NCBI RefSeq assembly: GCF_018736105.1
Contig: NZ_CP076135.1
Span: 3,036,001 to 3,100,000, forward strand
Length of the DNA: 64,000 nucleotides
Source: Bradyrhizobium sediminis
GTDB lineage: Bacteria; Pseudomonadota; Alphaproteobacteria; Rhizobiales; Xanthobacteraceae
Direction of reading: 5' to 3'
Part shown: positions 50,501 through 62,522 of the stretch, one piece after another
Position numbering within the stretch: the first letter of the stretch is position 1
Layout of the letters: every line of letters begins with the position of its first letter
Translations under genes and position numbers: made by a program
The notes under the pieces: model-generated
Told to the model about the DNA's origin: nothing
The model's database searches: none
Seen by the model: only the letters and a program-made list of their open reading frames with translations

Positions 50501-50827
50501 CTACTTCAGCGCCGAGAAGGCGGTGGGCACCAGCAGCTGATTGACGATGTTGCCGACGATCTGGCCATCTTCCTCGGTCTTCGCCCGGGCCGAAATCCAA
50601 TCCGGATCGGTCTGAAAGGCGGTCCACTTCTTATCGCGCTCGGCCAGAGATTCCCACGCCAGCAGATAGGTCAGCTCCTGATTGGATTCGCCAACCAGCG
50701 TGGTGAAGAACCCGACCGGCCGGATGCCGTGCTTCTCCCACAGTTTCAGCGTGGTGTTCTCGAAGCGCTTCAACAGCGCCGGCAGCCGGCCCGGCAGACA
50801 GCGATAAATCCGGGTTTCGTAAATCAT
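50501..50827 (-). CDS. NIPSNAP family protein
   Basis: A 108-residue ferredoxin-like-fold protein with the family pattern: MIYETRIYRCLPGRLPALLKRF at the start, GFFTTLVGESNQELTYLLAWES in the middle, and a W-x-A-F motif (KKWTAFQTD). NIPSNAP proteins lack a settled enzymatic role. The frame extends to 50872, but the ATG at 50827 starts the conserved part. It lies 39 bases upstream of the VOC gene on the same strand, so both may share a transcript. Confidence 0.85.
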   Translation of the reverse strand: MIYETRIYRCLPGRLPALLKRFENTTLKLWEKHGIRPVGFFTTLVGESNQELTYLLAWESLAERDKKWTAFQTDPDWISARAKTEEDGQIVGNIVNQLLVPTAFSALK

Positions 50828-50932
50828 CGACGTCACTCCCTGTTCTATTGTTCTTGTCGATTGTTCTTGCAATATCGGGAGCGATTTGTCGCAACAATCG
50901 ACGGCTTCGTCAAAGGCCGCCGATGCATGACA

Positions 50933-52576
<1,644 letters not shown>

Positions 52577-52692
52577 TTAAGGCTGCCGGCCCGATTCGCC
52601 AAAACGAATCGCCGGTCGCGCCGAACATTCTGTCGGGCTGTGGGTGACGTAAATTCTAACGCGCTGTCAGCGAGTTGATGGGGATTGTTGAT

Positions 52693-52716
52693 GCAAGACG
52701 CCAGATCGCGTCCTGC
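52693..52716 (-). terminator. Hairpin downstream of secG
   Basis: Arms GCAAGACGC and GCGTCCTGC pair at eight of nine positions around a six-base loop, 15 bases past the secG stop on the minus strand. No T run follows. It may limit read-through into pyrG. Confidence 0.4.
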
Positions 52717-52730
52717 ATGGCCACCCTGCT

Positions 52731-53126
52731 TTATTGCGAACGCGGCGCCTGCGGGCCCGCCGGCACGGTCTGATTCTGCTGCCTCTCGTCCGCCTTCTTC
52801 AGCGAATCCAGAATGCCGCCACCTGTTGGCGGCGAAATCGGCGTCGCCGGCCCCGCCGGCTGCGATTGCGAGGCCGGATTGGCATTGATGATCGAACTCG
52901 GCTTGCGGTCGTAGCTGGCGAGCCAGGACAACAGCAGGCTGGTCAGGAAGAAGCCGGCCGCGAGAACCGCCGTCACGCGCGTCAGCAGGTTGGCCGTGCC
53001 GCGGCTCGACATGAAGCCGGCGCCGCCGCCGACGCCGAGGCCGCCGCCTTCGGATTTCTGCAGCAACACCGCGCCGATCAGCGTCGCGACGATCATGAGG
53101 TGAATGACGATAACGACAGTCTGCAT
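52731..53126 (-). CDS. secG: Preprotein translocase subunit SecG
   Basis: Small SecYEG subunit of 131 residues. Two membrane helices at about 2-20 and 55-73 flank the conserved loop LLQKSEGGGLGVGGGAGFMSSRG. The Pro/Gln-rich C-terminal half is longer than in E. coli, as usual in Rhizobiales. The ATG at 53126 gives MQTVVIVIHLM; a few extra codons upstream are unsupported. It follows tpiA by 148 bases, the standard tpiA-secG-pyrG order. Confidence 0.95.
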   Translation of the reverse strand: MQTVVIVIHLMIVATLIGAVLLQKSEGGGLGVGGGAGFMSSRGTANLLTRVTAVLAAGFFLTSLLLSWLASYDRKPSSIINANPASQSQPAGPATPISPPTGGGILDSLKKADERQQNQTVPAGPQAPRSQ

Positions 53127-53274
53127 CTCTACCTTCCGTCGCAAACCAAAAAGCGCCGGCGTCCGGCTGCAGATCGGGCTTTGCGGTGTTTGAAGTCGCG
53201 CGGTGTTACACGATTGGAAGGGGCATTGTCACCCCCGGGGAGAGATCGTCACCCCGACACCGCCATGCCGTTAG

Positions 53275-54033
53275 TTAGGCGTAACTGCCCGCGATCGCAA
53301 GAAAGTCGGCCGCTTTCAGGCTGGCGCCGCCGATCAGCGCGCCATTGACATTGGCGACCGCCATCAATTCCGCCGCGTTCGAGGGTTTGACCGAGCCGCC
53401 ATAGAGGATCCGCATCCTGGCCCCTTCGCCGTTGAACTTGGCGATGAGGAACTCCCGGATAAACCTATGAACTTGCTCAACATCTCCGACCGTTGGCGTC
53501 AACCCGGTACCGATCGCCCAGACCGGCTCATAGGCCACCACGAGATTGCCTGAGGTCGCTGCCGGCGGCAGCGACAGATTGAGCTGGCCACGGCAGATAT
53601 CGAGGGTTTGCCCGGCATCGCGCTGATGCTGGGTCTCCCCGATACAGACGATGGCGGTGAGGCCGGCGCGCCAGGCCGCTTCGGCCTTCGCCCTGACCAG
53701 GAAGTCACTCTCGCCGTGATCGGCACGCCGCTCGGAATGGCCGACAATGATGGCGCTGGCGCCGGCATCGGCCAGCATTTCGGCCGAAATATCGCCGGTA
53801 TTGGCGCCCGACGCCTTCTGGTGGCAATCCTGCGCGCCGACCGAGAGGTTTTTCGAACCGCGCGCCTTGTCGGCGAATGCCGCTATCAGCGTCGCCGGCG
53901 GGCAGACCAGCAGATCGGCCTTGGCCGCCACCTTGGCGGCGCCCGCCAGCATGGCCTCGAATTCGGCCGTGGAGGCCTTAAGGCCGTTCATTTTCCAGTT
54001 GCCGGCAATCAGCGGCCGGAGGGCGTCGGTCAT
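53275..54033 (-). CDS. tpiA: Triosephosphate isomerase
   Basis: Interconverts glyceraldehyde-3-phosphate and dihydroxyacetone phosphate. The 252-residue barrel has NWKMNG near the N-terminus with the catalytic Lys, the electrophile His in IVGHSERR (about 98-105), the base Glu in [12 protein letters not shown] (about 169-180), and the phosphate loop GGSVKPSNA. Complete active site. It is divergent from the PpiD-type gene, with 245 bases between their starts. Confidence 0.97.
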   Translation of the reverse strand: MTDALRPLIAGNWKMNGLKASTAEFEAMLAGAAKVAAKADLLVCPPATLIAAFADKARGSKNLSVGAQDCHQKASGANTGDISAEMLADAGASAIIVGHSERRADHGESDFLVRAKAEAAWRAGLTAIVCIGETQHQRDAGQTLDICRGQLNLSLPPAATSGNLVVAYEPVWAIGTGLTPTVGDVEQVHRFIREFLIAKFNGEGARMRILYGGSVKPSNAAELMAVANVNGALIGGASLKAADFLAIAGSYA

Positions 54034-54278
54034 ATCGGGCTTCCCTGGCGAATGTTGGTTCGGTCAGGCATGCGCTAGCAGAGCACAGCGGCCAGTTCCA
54101 GATGCCGGTTGGGCCGCCCAGGCCGTTAACCGCTTCAATTGGCCCTCCCCGCCAAGGTTGCGACGGCGCGGCTGCCACTTTATGATGCTTTATCAATCCG
54201 GTGACGCCCGTTCGCGGAATTCGATACCGAATTTCCCCTGGGCGGGACCCGGTTCCCTCCTGCAAACAAGTTGGACCC

Positions 54279-56180
54279 ATGCTTCGAGGAATACGCAAAG
54301 CCTCATCAAACTGGCTCGGCAAGACCATCATGAGCGTCGTCATGGGGGTGCTGATCCTCAGCTTTGCGGTTTGGGGAATCGCCGACATTTTCAAGGGGTT
54401 CGGACAGTCGACGCTGGCCACGATCGGCGGCACCGAAATCTCGACCGACCAATTCCGCCAGATCTATACGGAGAAGCTGCAGCAGCTCGGCCGTTCGTTC
54501 GGCCGCCCGCTGACGATGGAGCAGGCCCGCGCGTTCGGCCTCGACCGCCAGGTCCTGCAGCAGACCATCGCCGAAGCCGCTCTGGACGAAGAAGCGCGGC
54601 GGATGGGGCTCGCCCAGTCCGACGCCGAGATCATGCGCATGATCTACAGCGACCCCAACTTCAAGGGCGTGAGCGGCAATTTCGATCCGGCACGTTTCCA
54701 GGCCACGATCCGGCAATTCGGCTTCAGCGAACAGCGATATATCGCCGAGCAGCGGCGGGTGTCGTTGCGGCGTCAGATCGCCGGCACGGTCTCGGCCGGC
54801 CTGGAGCCGCCGAAAGTGCTGATCGATGCGCTGAGCCGTTTCCAGAACGAACAGCGCGCGATCGAATACGTCAAACTCGGCGCCGCGCAGGCCGGAACCA
54901 TCGATCCGCCGTCGCCGGAAACGCTGGCCGCCTATTTCGACGATCACAAGACCCAGTTCCGCGCCCCCGAATACCGCAAGATTTCCTTCGTCGCGGTCAC
55001 GCCGGAAGAACTCGGCAAATGGTCCGAGGTATCCGACGAGGACGCCAGGAAGGTCTTCGAACAGCGCCGCGACAAGCTCGGCACGCCGGAACGGCGCCAG
55101 GTGTCGCAGATCGTTTTCCCGAATGCGGAGGAAGCCGCAGCCGCGCGCGGCCGCATCGCTGGGGGAATGTCGTTCGAGGATCTCGCCAAGGAGCGCGGAC
55201 TTAACCCGTCCGACGTCGACCTCGGCACCATCGCGAAATCCGCCATCATCGATCCCGCGATTGCGGACGCGGCGTTTTCGCTGCCGTCCGGTGAGTTGAG
55301 CCAGCCGGTACCCGGCCGGTTCGGCGTCGCCCTGGTCAAGGTCGGCAAGATCGAGCCGGGGGTCACGCCCTCCTATGAAAGCGTCGCTGCGACCCTGAAA
55401 AAGGAAATCGCCACCGAACGCGCGCGCGCCAAGGTCGCCGACCTCCACAACAAGATGGAAGACGAGCGTGGCGGCGGCGCCAGCGTCGTCGAGGCCGCCC
55501 AGAAGCTGGGGTTGACCCCCGTGACCATCGACGCGGTCGACCGCTCCGGCCGCCTCCCCGACGGCCAGCTCGTCACTAACGTTCCACGCGGCCTCGACGT
55601 CGTCTCGCAGGCCTTCAACAGCGACGTCGGCGTCGACAACGATCCGATCCAGTTCAGCGGCGGTTACGTCTGGTATGACGTGCTCGGCATCACCCCGTCG
55701 CGCGAACGCAAGCTTGATGAGGTCAAGGACCAGATCGAGACCAAATGGCGCGAGGACCAGATCACGAGCCGGCTGCGGACCAAGGCGACCGAGATGGTGC
55801 AGAAGCTCGGCCAGGGCGGCACCCTCGCGGCGGAGGCGGCGGCTGTCGGGTCGAAAGTCGAAACCGCGAGCGGATTGCGGCGTGATGCCTCCCCGCCCGG
55901 CCTGCCCGCCAGCGCCGTTGCCGCGGCGTTCCGCACCGCCAAGGACGCGGCCGGACAAACCGCCGGCGCCGGCGGAAGCGAATGGATCGTGTTCCGCGTC
56001 ACCGACATCAGCGTGCCTCCGGTCGACCTCGCCTCGGACGACGTCAAGAAACTGAAGGACACCCTTCAGCGCGGGCTGACCGACGAACAGGTCGCGCAAT
56101 ACGTCACCAAGATCGAATCCACGATCGGCACCACCATCAACCAGGCCGCCTTCGCACAGGTGACGGGCGCGAATAACTGA
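54279..56180 (+). CDS. PpiD/SurA-type peptidyl-prolyl isomerase anchored in the inner membrane
   Basis: Periplasmic folding factor of 633 residues: a short cytoplasmic basic start, one membrane helix at about 15-36, a SurA-N-like chaperone region (about 45-220), and a PpiC-type rotamase domain at about 270-365 with [17 protein letters not shown] and LGTIAKSAI. This plan is that of PpiD. In E. coli PpiD the rotamase is inactive, and activity here is unknown. It heads a plus-strand run ppiD-trpD-trpC-moaC; trpD starts 18 bases after it. Confidence 0.9.
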   Translation: MLRGIRKASSNWLGKTIMSVVMGVLILSFAVWGIADIFKGFGQSTLATIGGTEISTDQFRQIYTEKLQQLGRSFGRPLTMEQARAFGLDRQVLQQTIAEAALDEEARRMGLAQSDAEIMRMIYSDPNFKGVSGNFDPARFQATIRQFGFSEQRYIAEQRRVSLRRQIAGTVSAGLEPPKVLIDALSRFQNEQRAIEYVKLGAAQAGTIDPPSPETLAAYFDDHKTQFRAPEYRKISFVAVTPEELGKWSEVSDEDARKVFEQRRDKLGTPERRQVSQIVFPNAEEAAAARGRIAGGMSFEDLAKERGLNPSDVDLGTIAKSAIIDPAIADAAFSLPSGELSQPVPGRFGVALVKVGKIEPGVTPSYESVAATLKKEIATERARAKVADLHNKMEDERGGGASVVEAAQKLGLTPVTIDAVDRSGRLPDGQLVTNVPRGLDVVSQAFNSDVGVDNDPIQFSGGYVWYDVLGITPSRERKLDEVKDQIETKWREDQITSRLRTKATEMVQKLGQGGTLAAEAAAVGSKVETASGLRRDASPPGLPASAVAAAFRTAKDAAGQTAGAGGSEWIVFRVTDISVPPVDLASDDVKKLKDTLQRGLTDEQVAQYVTKIESTIGTTINQAAFAQVTGANN

Positions 56181-56197
56181 GCATCCGAAAGCACGCG

Positions 56198-57211
56198 ATG
56201 GACGACCTCAAATCTATCATCGGAAAAGTCGCCACCGGCGCGACGCTGTCGCGCGACGAAGCGGCATCCGCCTTCGACAGCATGATGTCGGGCGAAGCCA
56301 CGCCGTCGCAGATGGGCGGATTGCTGATGGCGCTGCGGGTGCGCGGCGAAACCGTCGACGAGATCACCGGCGCGGTGTCGGCGATGCGCAGCAAGATGCT
56401 GCGGGTCAAGGCTCCCGCCGAGGCCGTCGACGTCGTCGGCACCGGCGGCGACGGCTCCGGCTCTGTCAACGTCTCGACCTGCGCCTCGTTCATTGTCGCG
56501 GGCTGCGGCGTCCCCGTCGCCAAGCACGGCAATCGCGCGCTGTCGTCGCGCTCGGGCGCGGCCGACGTGCTGTCGTCGCTCGGGGTCAGGATCGACATCT
56601 CGCCCGACCATGTCGGCCGCTGCGTGGTTGAGGCCGGCATCGGCTTCATGTTCGCGCCGTCGCATCATCCCGCCATGAAGAACGTCGGCCCGACCCGCGT
56701 CGAGCTGGCGACCCGCACGATCTTCAATCTGCTCGGCCCCTTGTCCAACCCGGCCGGCGTGAAGCGGCAAATGGTCGGCGTGTTCTCCCGGCAATGGGTG
56801 CAGCCGCTGGCGCAGGTGCTGAAGAATCTCGGCTCCGAATCCGTCTGGGTGGTGCACGGCTCCGACGGCCTCGACGAAATCACCCTCTCCGGTCCGACCT
56901 TCGTCGCGGCGCTCGAGAACGGCAACATCCGCACCTTCGAGGTGACGCCGGAGGAAGCCGGCCTCAAGCGCGTCGGCGGCGACGCCTTGAAGGGCGGCGA
57001 TGCCGACGCCAACGCGATCGCGCTGCAAAGCGTGCTCGACGGGATGCCGAGCCCCTACCGGGATGTGGCGCTGCTGAACGCCGCCGCGGCGCTGGTCGTG
57101 GCCGGCCGCGCCAAGAATCTGAAGGAAGGCGTCGATCTCGGCACCCAGTCGCTCGACTCGGGCGCGGCATTGGCGCGGCTCAAGCGTTTGATCGCGGTCT
57201 CCAACGGCTGA
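56198..57211 (+). CDS. trpD: Anthranilate phosphoribosyltransferase
   Basis: Second committed step of tryptophan synthesis, joining anthranilate and PRPP. It has 337 residues with the diphosphate-binding [15 protein letters not shown] at about 79-93, [17 protein letters not shown] (anthranilate and PRPP contacts) after it, and [17 protein letters not shown] downstream. Normal length and complete motifs. Followed by trpC after 15 bases. The rest of the trp pathway is not in the window. Confidence 0.97.
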   Translation: MDDLKSIIGKVATGATLSRDEAASAFDSMMSGEATPSQMGGLLMALRVRGETVDEITGAVSAMRSKMLRVKAPAEAVDVVGTGGDGSGSVNVSTCASFIVAGCGVPVAKHGNRALSSRSGAADVLSSLGVRIDISPDHVGRCVVEAGIGFMFAPSHHPAMKNVGPTRVELATRTIFNLLGPLSNPAGVKRQMVGVFSRQWVQPLAQVLKNLGSESVWVVHGSDGLDEITLSGPTFVAALENGNIRTFEVTPEEAGLKRVGGDALKGGDADANAIALQSVLDGMPSPYRDVALLNAAAALVVAGRAKNLKEGVDLGTQSLDSGAALARLKRLIAVSNG

Positions 57212-57226
57212 CCCGAAGGGCCCGGC

Positions 57227-58048
57227 ATGTCCGACATCCTGACCAAGATCGAGGCTTACAAGCGCGAGGAGATCGCGGCCGCCAAGCGCGCGCATCCGCT
57301 TGCGGGGCTGGAGGCGCAGGCGAAGGCGGCTTCCGCGCCGCGCGGCTTTGTCGGCGCGATCCGCCGCAAGCTCGCCCAGGGCGAATATGCGCTGATTGCC
57401 GAGGTGAAGAAGGCGTCGCCCTCCAAGGGTCTCATTCGCGCCGACTTCGACCCGCCCGCTCTCGCCAAAGCCTACGAGGCCGGCGGCGCCGCCTGCCTGT
57501 CGGTGCTGACCGACACACCGTCGTTTCAGGGGCATCTCGACTTCATGGTGGCGGCGCGCGCGGCCACCTCGCTGCCGGTGCTGCGCAAGGATTTCATGTT
57601 CGACACCTATCAGGTGGTCGAGGCCCGCGCCTACGGCGCCGACTGCATCCTGATCATCATGGCGGCGCTCGACGACGCCGCGGCCAGGGACATCGAGGAC
57701 GCCGCCATCGCGCATGGCATGGATGTCCTGATCGAGATCCATGAACGCAGCGAACTCGACCGGGCGCTGAAACTCCGCTCGCCGATGATCGGGGTCAACA
57801 ATCGCAACCTGCGCACCTTCGAGACCACGCTGGCGACCAGCGAAGCGCTGGCCCCGCTGATTCCGAAAGATCGCCTGATGGTCGGCGAAAGCGGCATCTT
57901 CGCGCCTGCCGACCTGGCGCGGCTGGCGCGCGTCGGCATGTCGACCTTCCTGGTCGGAGAAAGCCTGATGCGGCAGGCCGATGTCACCGCCGCCACCCGC
58001 GCGCTGCTGGCGCGAACCGAGGCCCCGCGCGCTACCGGGACGCGCTGA
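57227..58048 (+). CDS. trpC: Indole-3-glycerol phosphate synthase
   Basis: Ring-closing step of tryptophan synthesis. The 273-residue TIM barrel has [11 protein letters not shown] (about 62-72, with the general-acid Lys), [13 protein letters not shown] at about 117-129, and the phosphate-binding VGESGIF and FLVGESLM near the end. All catalytic residues are present. It is a single-function enzyme, not fused to TrpF. moaC starts three bases after its stop, so they are coupled. Confidence 0.97.
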   Translation: MSDILTKIEAYKREEIAAAKRAHPLAGLEAQAKAASAPRGFVGAIRRKLAQGEYALIAEVKKASPSKGLIRADFDPPALAKAYEAGGAACLSVLTDTPSFQGHLDFMVAARAATSLPVLRKDFMFDTYQVVEARAYGADCILIIMAALDDAAARDIEDAAIAHGMDVLIEIHERSELDRALKLRSPMIGVNNRNLRTFETTLATSEALAPLIPKDRLMVGESGIFAPADLARLARVGMSTFLVGESLMRQADVTAATRALLARTEAPRATGTR

Positions 58049-58051
58049 TCG

Positions 58052-58561
58052 ATGGCGCGGAAATCCTCCAGGGAAACCACAAAGGCCGGTTCCGCCCTCA
58101 CCCACATCGACGCCAAGGGCGAAGCGCGGATGGTCGACGTGTCCGAAAAGCCCGCAACCGAACGTACCGCGGTGGCAGAAGGCCGCGTCATTATGAGCAA
58201 GGCGACGCTCGAACTGATCGTCAGCGGCAATGCCAGGAAGGGCGATGTGCTTGGCACCGCGCGCGTCGCCGGCATCATGGCGGCGAAGCGCACGTCGGAG
58301 CTGATCCCGCTGTGCCACCCGCTGGCGCTGTCGAAGGTCACGCTGGATATCGCCCCGGACAAAAAGCTGCCCGGCTGCATCGTTCGCGCCACGGTGAAGG
58401 TTACCGGCCCAACCGGCGTCGAGATGGAAGCGCTGACCGCGGTGTCGGTCGCGTGTCTCACGATCTACGACATGATCAAGGCGGTCGAGCGCGGGGTCCG
58501 GATCGAAGGTATTCATCTGGTCGAGAAGAAGGGCGGCAAGTCCGGTCATTACCGCGCTTGA
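58052..58561 (+). CDS. moaC: Cyclic pyranopterin monophosphate synthase MoaC
   Basis: Molybdenum-cofactor synthesis: converts the MoaA product to cyclic pyranopterin. It has 169 residues with the family patterns [29 protein letters not shown] (His loop) and [20 protein letters not shown] near the C-terminus. The catalytic Lys and Asp positions seem intact. In relatives moeA usually follows directly; here four genes intervene. Confidence 0.96.
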   Translation: MARKSSRETTKAGSALTHIDAKGEARMVDVSEKPATERTAVAEGRVIMSKATLELIVSGNARKGDVLGTARVAGIMAAKRTSELIPLCHPLALSKVTLDIAPDKKLPGCIVRATVKVTGPTGVEMEALTAVSVACLTIYDMIKAVERGVRIEGIHLVEKKGGKSGHYRA

Positions 58562-58642
58562 GGAAGGATGGCGCTCGCCGGCCGCAGACGCCGAACTCAT
58601 CCCTCATCAGTCCGACCGACGATACGCTCCCCCTCCCCGAAC

Positions 58643-59815
58643 TCAGGAGACCTTACCGGAATCGTGCAGACCGCTCTGCCAGGTCGACGGCCTGGTGCCG
58701 AAGCCGCGCTTGGCGCGGGTGCCGAGCCACCAGCCGAACTGCGGCGGCACATTGCGGAACGGCCCCTCGACACCGAGCTTCAACGCCGCGTCCATCGGCC
58801 AGTTCGGATTGTTGAGGATCTCGCGTCCGACCGCGATCAGGTCGGCCTGCCCGTCACGCAGGATCTGTTCGGCCTGGTCGCCGTGGATGATCAGGCCGAC
58901 CGCCATGGTCATGATGTCGGCGTGGCGGCGGGCATATTCCGACAGCGGCACCTGATAGCTGTATTTGATTTCCTTGCCGAGGATCGGCGCCACGTCGGTG
59001 ATGCCGCCGGACGAGCAGTCGATGACATCGACGCCTTTTGTCTTGAGGATCTTTGCCAACCGCACGCTTTGCTCGGGCCCCCAGCCGGCATTGTCCTCCA
59101 CCGACAGCCGCACGAACAGCGGCTTGCGGTCGGGCCAGTGCACGCGCACCGCTTCGGTCACCTCGGTGATGAAGCGCATGCGGTTTAATTCCGAGCCGCC
59201 ATATTCGTCGGCGCGCTGGTTGGATCTTTCCGAGAGGAATTCGTGGACGAGATAGCCGTGCGCGCCGTGCAGTTCCAGCACGTCGAAGCCGGCCGCATCG
59301 GTGCGGCGGGCCGCCTCGCCCCAGGCCTGCACCAGGTCTTTCACTTCATGGCGCTCCAGCGCCCGCGGCGCCGGCCATTTCTCGCTGTGCGCGATCGCGC
59401 TCGGCGCCACCGGCGTCCATTCGTCCCAGTCGTCGATATCGGGCGTCCGCTTCAGGGGTCCGTCGCCTTCCCAGGGCCGGTTGGCGCGCGCCTTGCGGCC
59501 GGAGTGACCGAGCTGGATGCCGGCGACCGCGTTCTGCTGCTTGATGAACTCGACCAGGCGCCCCAGCGGCTCGATGAACTTGTCGTCCCAGATGCCGAGA
59601 TCGCCGAGCGTGCCGCAGCCGCGGCGCTCGACCTTGGTGGACTCGACGACGACGAGGCCCGCGCCACCGGCGGCGAACTTGCCGGCATTCATCAGGTGCC
59701 AGTCGGTCGGAAATCCCTTGATCGCGGAATACTGGTGCATCGGCGGCACCACGATACGGTTCTTCAGCTCGACGCCCCGGATGGTCAGCGGCGAAAACAG
59801 CAGCGTTTCGGTCAT
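58643..59815 (-). CDS. NADH:flavin oxidoreductase, Old Yellow Enzyme family (YqjM-like)
   Basis: FMN barrel of 390 residues that reduces activated C=C bonds. The start FSPLTIRGVELKNRIVVPPM is typical; HGAHGYLVHEFLSERSN holds the substrate-binding His pair, and GVDVIDCSSGG and AVGREILNNPNW form the FMN phosphate end. The ATG at 59815 is preferred; the longer frame covers repeat DNA. It is the only minus-strand gene between moaC and moeA and converges with moaC. Confidence 0.9.
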   Translation of the reverse strand: MTETLLFSPLTIRGVELKNRIVVPPMHQYSAIKGFPTDWHLMNAGKFAAGGAGLVVVESTKVERRGCGTLGDLGIWDDKFIEPLGRLVEFIKQQNAVAGIQLGHSGRKARANRPWEGDGPLKRTPDIDDWDEWTPVAPSAIAHSEKWPAPRALERHEVKDLVQAWGEAARRTDAAGFDVLELHGAHGYLVHEFLSERSNQRADEYGGSELNRMRFITEVTEAVRVHWPDRKPLFVRLSVEDNAGWGPEQSVRLAKILKTKGVDVIDCSSGGITDVAPILGKEIKYSYQVPLSEYARRHADIMTMAVGLIIHGDQAEQILRDGQADLIAVGREILNNPNWPMDAALKLGVEGPFRNVPPQFGWWLGTRAKRGFGTRPSTWQSGLHDSGKVS

Positions 59816-59945
59816 GAATGGTTTCCTCGTCTTCCGGACATCGTTACCCCGACGTGCTGGCCGGGCGGTCTTCTTCTGGGCGTGACGGTATACGCGCGGC
59901 ACGGCGACAGCAAAGCCTTCATGAACCCGGATTCTTCCAGGACCG

Positions 59946-59972
59946 CCATTGCGAGCGCTGGCGAAGCAATCC
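59946..59972. repeat. Half copy of the palindromic repeat also found at 62418-62522
   Basis: CCATTGCGAGCGCTGGCGAAG followed by CAATCC, with arms ATTGC and GCAAT, matches the left unit of the element at 62418-62522 in 25 of 27 positions apart from a two-base indel, by eye. It lies in the gap between the OYE gene and the small plus-strand gene. Confidence 0.6.
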
Positions 59973-60051
59973 GTCTCGCCGGTTGCGGTGCAAGGTTGCC
60001 ATTCGGTCCCGGCGGGCGGATGCTGCCGGCTGTGGATCAATGGAGAGCACC

Positions 60052-60294
60052 ATGAGCAAGCCCGGTCTCGACAATCGCCACCGCAACAAGGATGGCGAAA
60101 TCAGCCACAAGCACGGCAACACCCCCATCAAGACGTTGCGCAAGATTTACGGACAGGGTTTCGCTGCCGGCTATCCGGAAGCCGAGGAACTCAGCGAGGT
60201 TCTCCTTCAACTGAACGAAACCTCACTGAGCCAGCTCCGCCGCGATCATGAGACCGGCCACCTGGAGCACAAGATCGCTAACGCTTCCAGGTAA
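60052..60294 (+). CDS. Small conserved hypothetical protein
   Basis: An 80-residue basic, soluble protein starting MSKPGLDNRHRNKDGEISHK and ending LEHKIANASR. It has no Cys pair, signal or membrane helix. GGAG lies six bases before the ATG. I recall close relatives across Bradyrhizobium, without an assigned role, so I treat it as real. Neighbours do not suggest a function. Confidence 0.6.
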   Translation: MSKPGLDNRHRNKDGEISHKHGNTPIKTLRKIYGQGFAAGYPEAEELSEVLLQLNETSLSQLRRDHETGHLEHKIANASR

Positions 60295-60486
60295 GGCCGC
60301 TGTCCGGCACGATCGGCTTGTTTTGCAAAGAGCCAAGAAAGGACCAGGTCTGCGCCGCTATGCCGGCACCTGCACTTGAACGCCCGGGCCCGGCGTGATT
60401 ATCTGTATCGAGTTCGGGCCAACGGCAACCGCCCGGTCAGCTGCGCGCAGCCAAGCGTTGTCTCGCTCCATCAGTGGAGATGAGAC

Positions 60487-61710
60487 ATGGTCGGCAGCTC
60501 GATGAGAACTCCCTCCGATATTCTTTGCTTGTATGGCGCCCGCGCGCTGCGCGGCTTCGGCGACGGTTTTGCGATCATCATCCTGCCGGTCTACCTCTCC
60601 GCGGCGGGCTTCAGCCCGCAGGCGATCGGGGTCGTCGCCTCTACCTCGCTGCTGGGAACGGCGGTCCTGACCCTGATCACCGGCTTCATCGCGCCGCGGT
60701 TTGAGCTGCGAAGTCTTTTCCTCGCCGGCGCCGGACTGATGGTCTTCACCGGCCTGATATTTCCGGCGGCGGAGACGCTGGCTCTGGTCCTGCTCATCGC
60801 CTTCATCGGCAGCATCAATCCGTCCGGCGGCGATCTCGGCATGCTGGTTCCGCTCGAGCATGCGCTGCTGACCAAGGAGACCGCCGACCGCGACCGCACC
60901 GCCATCTTTGCCCGCTACAGCCTGATCGGCTCCCTCACCGCGGCCGTCGGCTCGCTGGCGGCGGCCTTGCCTGAGACGCTGGTGTCCGGCGGCTGGTCGA
61001 GGCTCTCTGCGATCAAGCTGATGTTCTATCTGTACGCCGTGCTTGGATTGCTGGCGGCTTTGCTCTACCGGCGTCTGCCGCGCGACCACAGCCACGCGGC
61101 GGACGTTCCGAAGCCAGCACTCGGGCCATCCCGCAACATCGTCTACCGGCTCGCCGCCTTGTTCAGCATGGACGCCTTTGCCGGCGGCTTCGTGGTGCAG
61201 TCGCTGCTGGCGCTGTGGCTGTTTCAGCGTTTCAACCTGTCGCTGGAGGCGGCGAGCGTCTACTTCTTTTTCTCGAGCCTGCTCGGCGCCATGTCATTCC
61301 CGGTGGCGGCCTGGCTCGCCGGCCGCATCGGCCTCATCAACACCATGGTGTTCACGCACATCCCCTCCAGCCTCTGCCTGATCGCGGCGGCGTTTTCGTC
61401 CGACCTGACCGTGGTACTGGCGCTGCTGCTGGTTCGCTCGGCGCTGTCGCAGATGGACGTGCCGACGCGGTCATCCTACGTCATGGCCGTGGTGACCCCC
61501 GCCGAGCGCACCGCGGCGGCAAGCGTCACCGCAGTGCCGCGCAGCCTCGCCTCCTCGATCAGCCCCGCCATCGCCGGCTTCATGCTGGCCGGTCCGTTCT
61601 CCGGCCTGCCGCTGGTGGTGTGCGGAGTCTTGAAGATCGGCTACGACCTGGCCCTGCTGCGGATGTTCCGCCACACCAAACCGCCGGAAGAGGTTTTGCG
61701 ATCGGATTGA
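60487..61710 (+). CDS. MFS transporter
   Basis: A 407-residue protein with about 12 predicted helices. GARALRGFGDGFAIIILPVYL marks helix 1, and a broken motif A (TGFIAPRFELRSLFLAG) follows helix 2. The closing QMDVPTRSSYVMAVV belongs to the second half. GGAG is seven bases before the ATG. Substrate unknown. It stands alone on the plus strand, in the insert between moaC and moeA. Confidence 0.82.
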   Translation: MVGSSMRTPSDILCLYGARALRGFGDGFAIIILPVYLSAAGFSPQAIGVVASTSLLGTAVLTLITGFIAPRFELRSLFLAGAGLMVFTGLIFPAAETLALVLLIAFIGSINPSGGDLGMLVPLEHALLTKETADRDRTAIFARYSLIGSLTAAVGSLAAALPETLVSGGWSRLSAIKLMFYLYAVLGLLAALLYRRLPRDHSHAADVPKPALGPSRNIVYRLAALFSMDAFAGGFVVQSLLALWLFQRFNLSLEAASVYFFFSSLLGAMSFPVAAWLAGRIGLINTMVFTHIPSSLCLIAAAFSSDLTVVLALLLVRSALSQMDVPTRSSYVMAVVTPAERTAAASVTAVPRSLASSISPAIAGFMLAGPFSGLPLVVCGVLKIGYDLALLRMFRHTKPPEEVLRSD

Positions 61711-61777
61711 AGGCTTTGCAGGGCTTCAAGCGCTTATCACCGTTGCCCGCTTCGTTCGTTTTTCGTACACCGCCTCC

Positions 61778-62407
61778 ATGAGCCCGCCTCTCCTCACCCC
61801 CGGCGCCGCCGACGTGCTGCTGTTCGATCTCGGCCGCGTCGTGCTCGATATCGATTTCAACAAGGCGCTCACCTGCTGGGCCGGTCACGCTGGCTGCGCG
61901 CCTGCCGAGATCGCCGCGCGCTTTGTCCGCGAGGAATCCTACCGGCGTCATGAGGTCGGCAAGATCGACGATGCCGCGTATTTTGAAAGCCTGCGCCAAT
62001 CGCTCGGCATCGGGCTTTCCGACCGGCAACTGCTGGAAGGCTGGAATGCGATTTTCGTCGGCGAAATGCCCGGCATCGCAGCGCTGCTGGCCCGCGCCGC
62101 AAAGCGTCTGCCGCTCTATGCCTTCTCCAACACCAACAACGCCCATGTCGATTATTTTCCGGTCGCCTATGCCGACGTGCTCGGCCATTTCCGGGAAATG
62201 TTTCTGTCCTCCGCGATCGGGCTGCGGAAACCCGACGCTGACGCCTATGACCATGTGGTGAAGGCGATCGGCGTGCCGGCCTCACGCATCGTGTTCTTCG
62301 ACGATCTGGCCGATAATATCGAGGGCGCGCGGGCGCGGGGCCTGATCGGGGTTCACGTGAGGTCGACCGATGACGTGGCGAAGGCGCTGGCGGAGCTCGG
62401 GATTTAA
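61778..62407 (+). CDS. HAD-family phosphatase, YihX-like
   Basis: A 209-residue haloacid-dehalogenase fold. Motif I is FDLGRVVLDIDF, close to the IFDLGNVIVDIDF of E. coli YihX (a glucose-1-phosphate phosphatase), motif II is AFSNTNN, motif III is the Lys in GLRKPD, and motif IV is VFFDDLADN. The set is complete, so it is probably active; the substrate is inferred from the likeness only. A compound repeat follows directly and then moeA. Confidence 0.85.
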   Translation: MSPPLLTPGAADVLLFDLGRVVLDIDFNKALTCWAGHAGCAPAEIAARFVREESYRRHEVGKIDDAAYFESLRQSLGIGLSDRQLLEGWNAIFVGEMPGIAALLARAAKRLPLYAFSNTNNAHVDYFPVAYADVLGHFREMFLSSAIGLRKPDADAYDHVVKAIGVPASRIVFFDDLADNIEGARARGLIGVHVRSTDDVAKALAELGI

Positions 62408-62417
62408 GCTATGAGAC

Positions 62418-62522
62418 CGTCATTGCGAGCGCAGCGAAGCAATCCATGGAGCAGCAAGCTGGATTGCTTCGTCGCATGCGCTCCCTTGCGCAAACGCTTC
62501 GCGTTTGTCGCAGGCAATGACG
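62418..62522. repeat. Compound inverted repeat between the HAD gene and moeA
   Basis: Outer arms CGTCATTGC and GCAATGACG (perfect), inner pair AGCAATCCA / TGGATTGCT, and a third stem GCGCAAACGC / GCGTTTGTCGC. Its 105 bases fill the gap from ten bases after the HAD stop to seven bases before the moeA ribosome site. Same plan as at 9778-9889 and 31285-31378. Confidence 0.8.

Noticed and set aside
56066..58600. An 844-codon open frame on the minus strand
   Set aside because: It lies antisense to the 3' end of the ppiD-type gene and all of trpD, trpC and most of moaC. Its translation is rich in Arg, His, Gln and Gly with no domain pattern, a usual shadow in GC-rich DNA.
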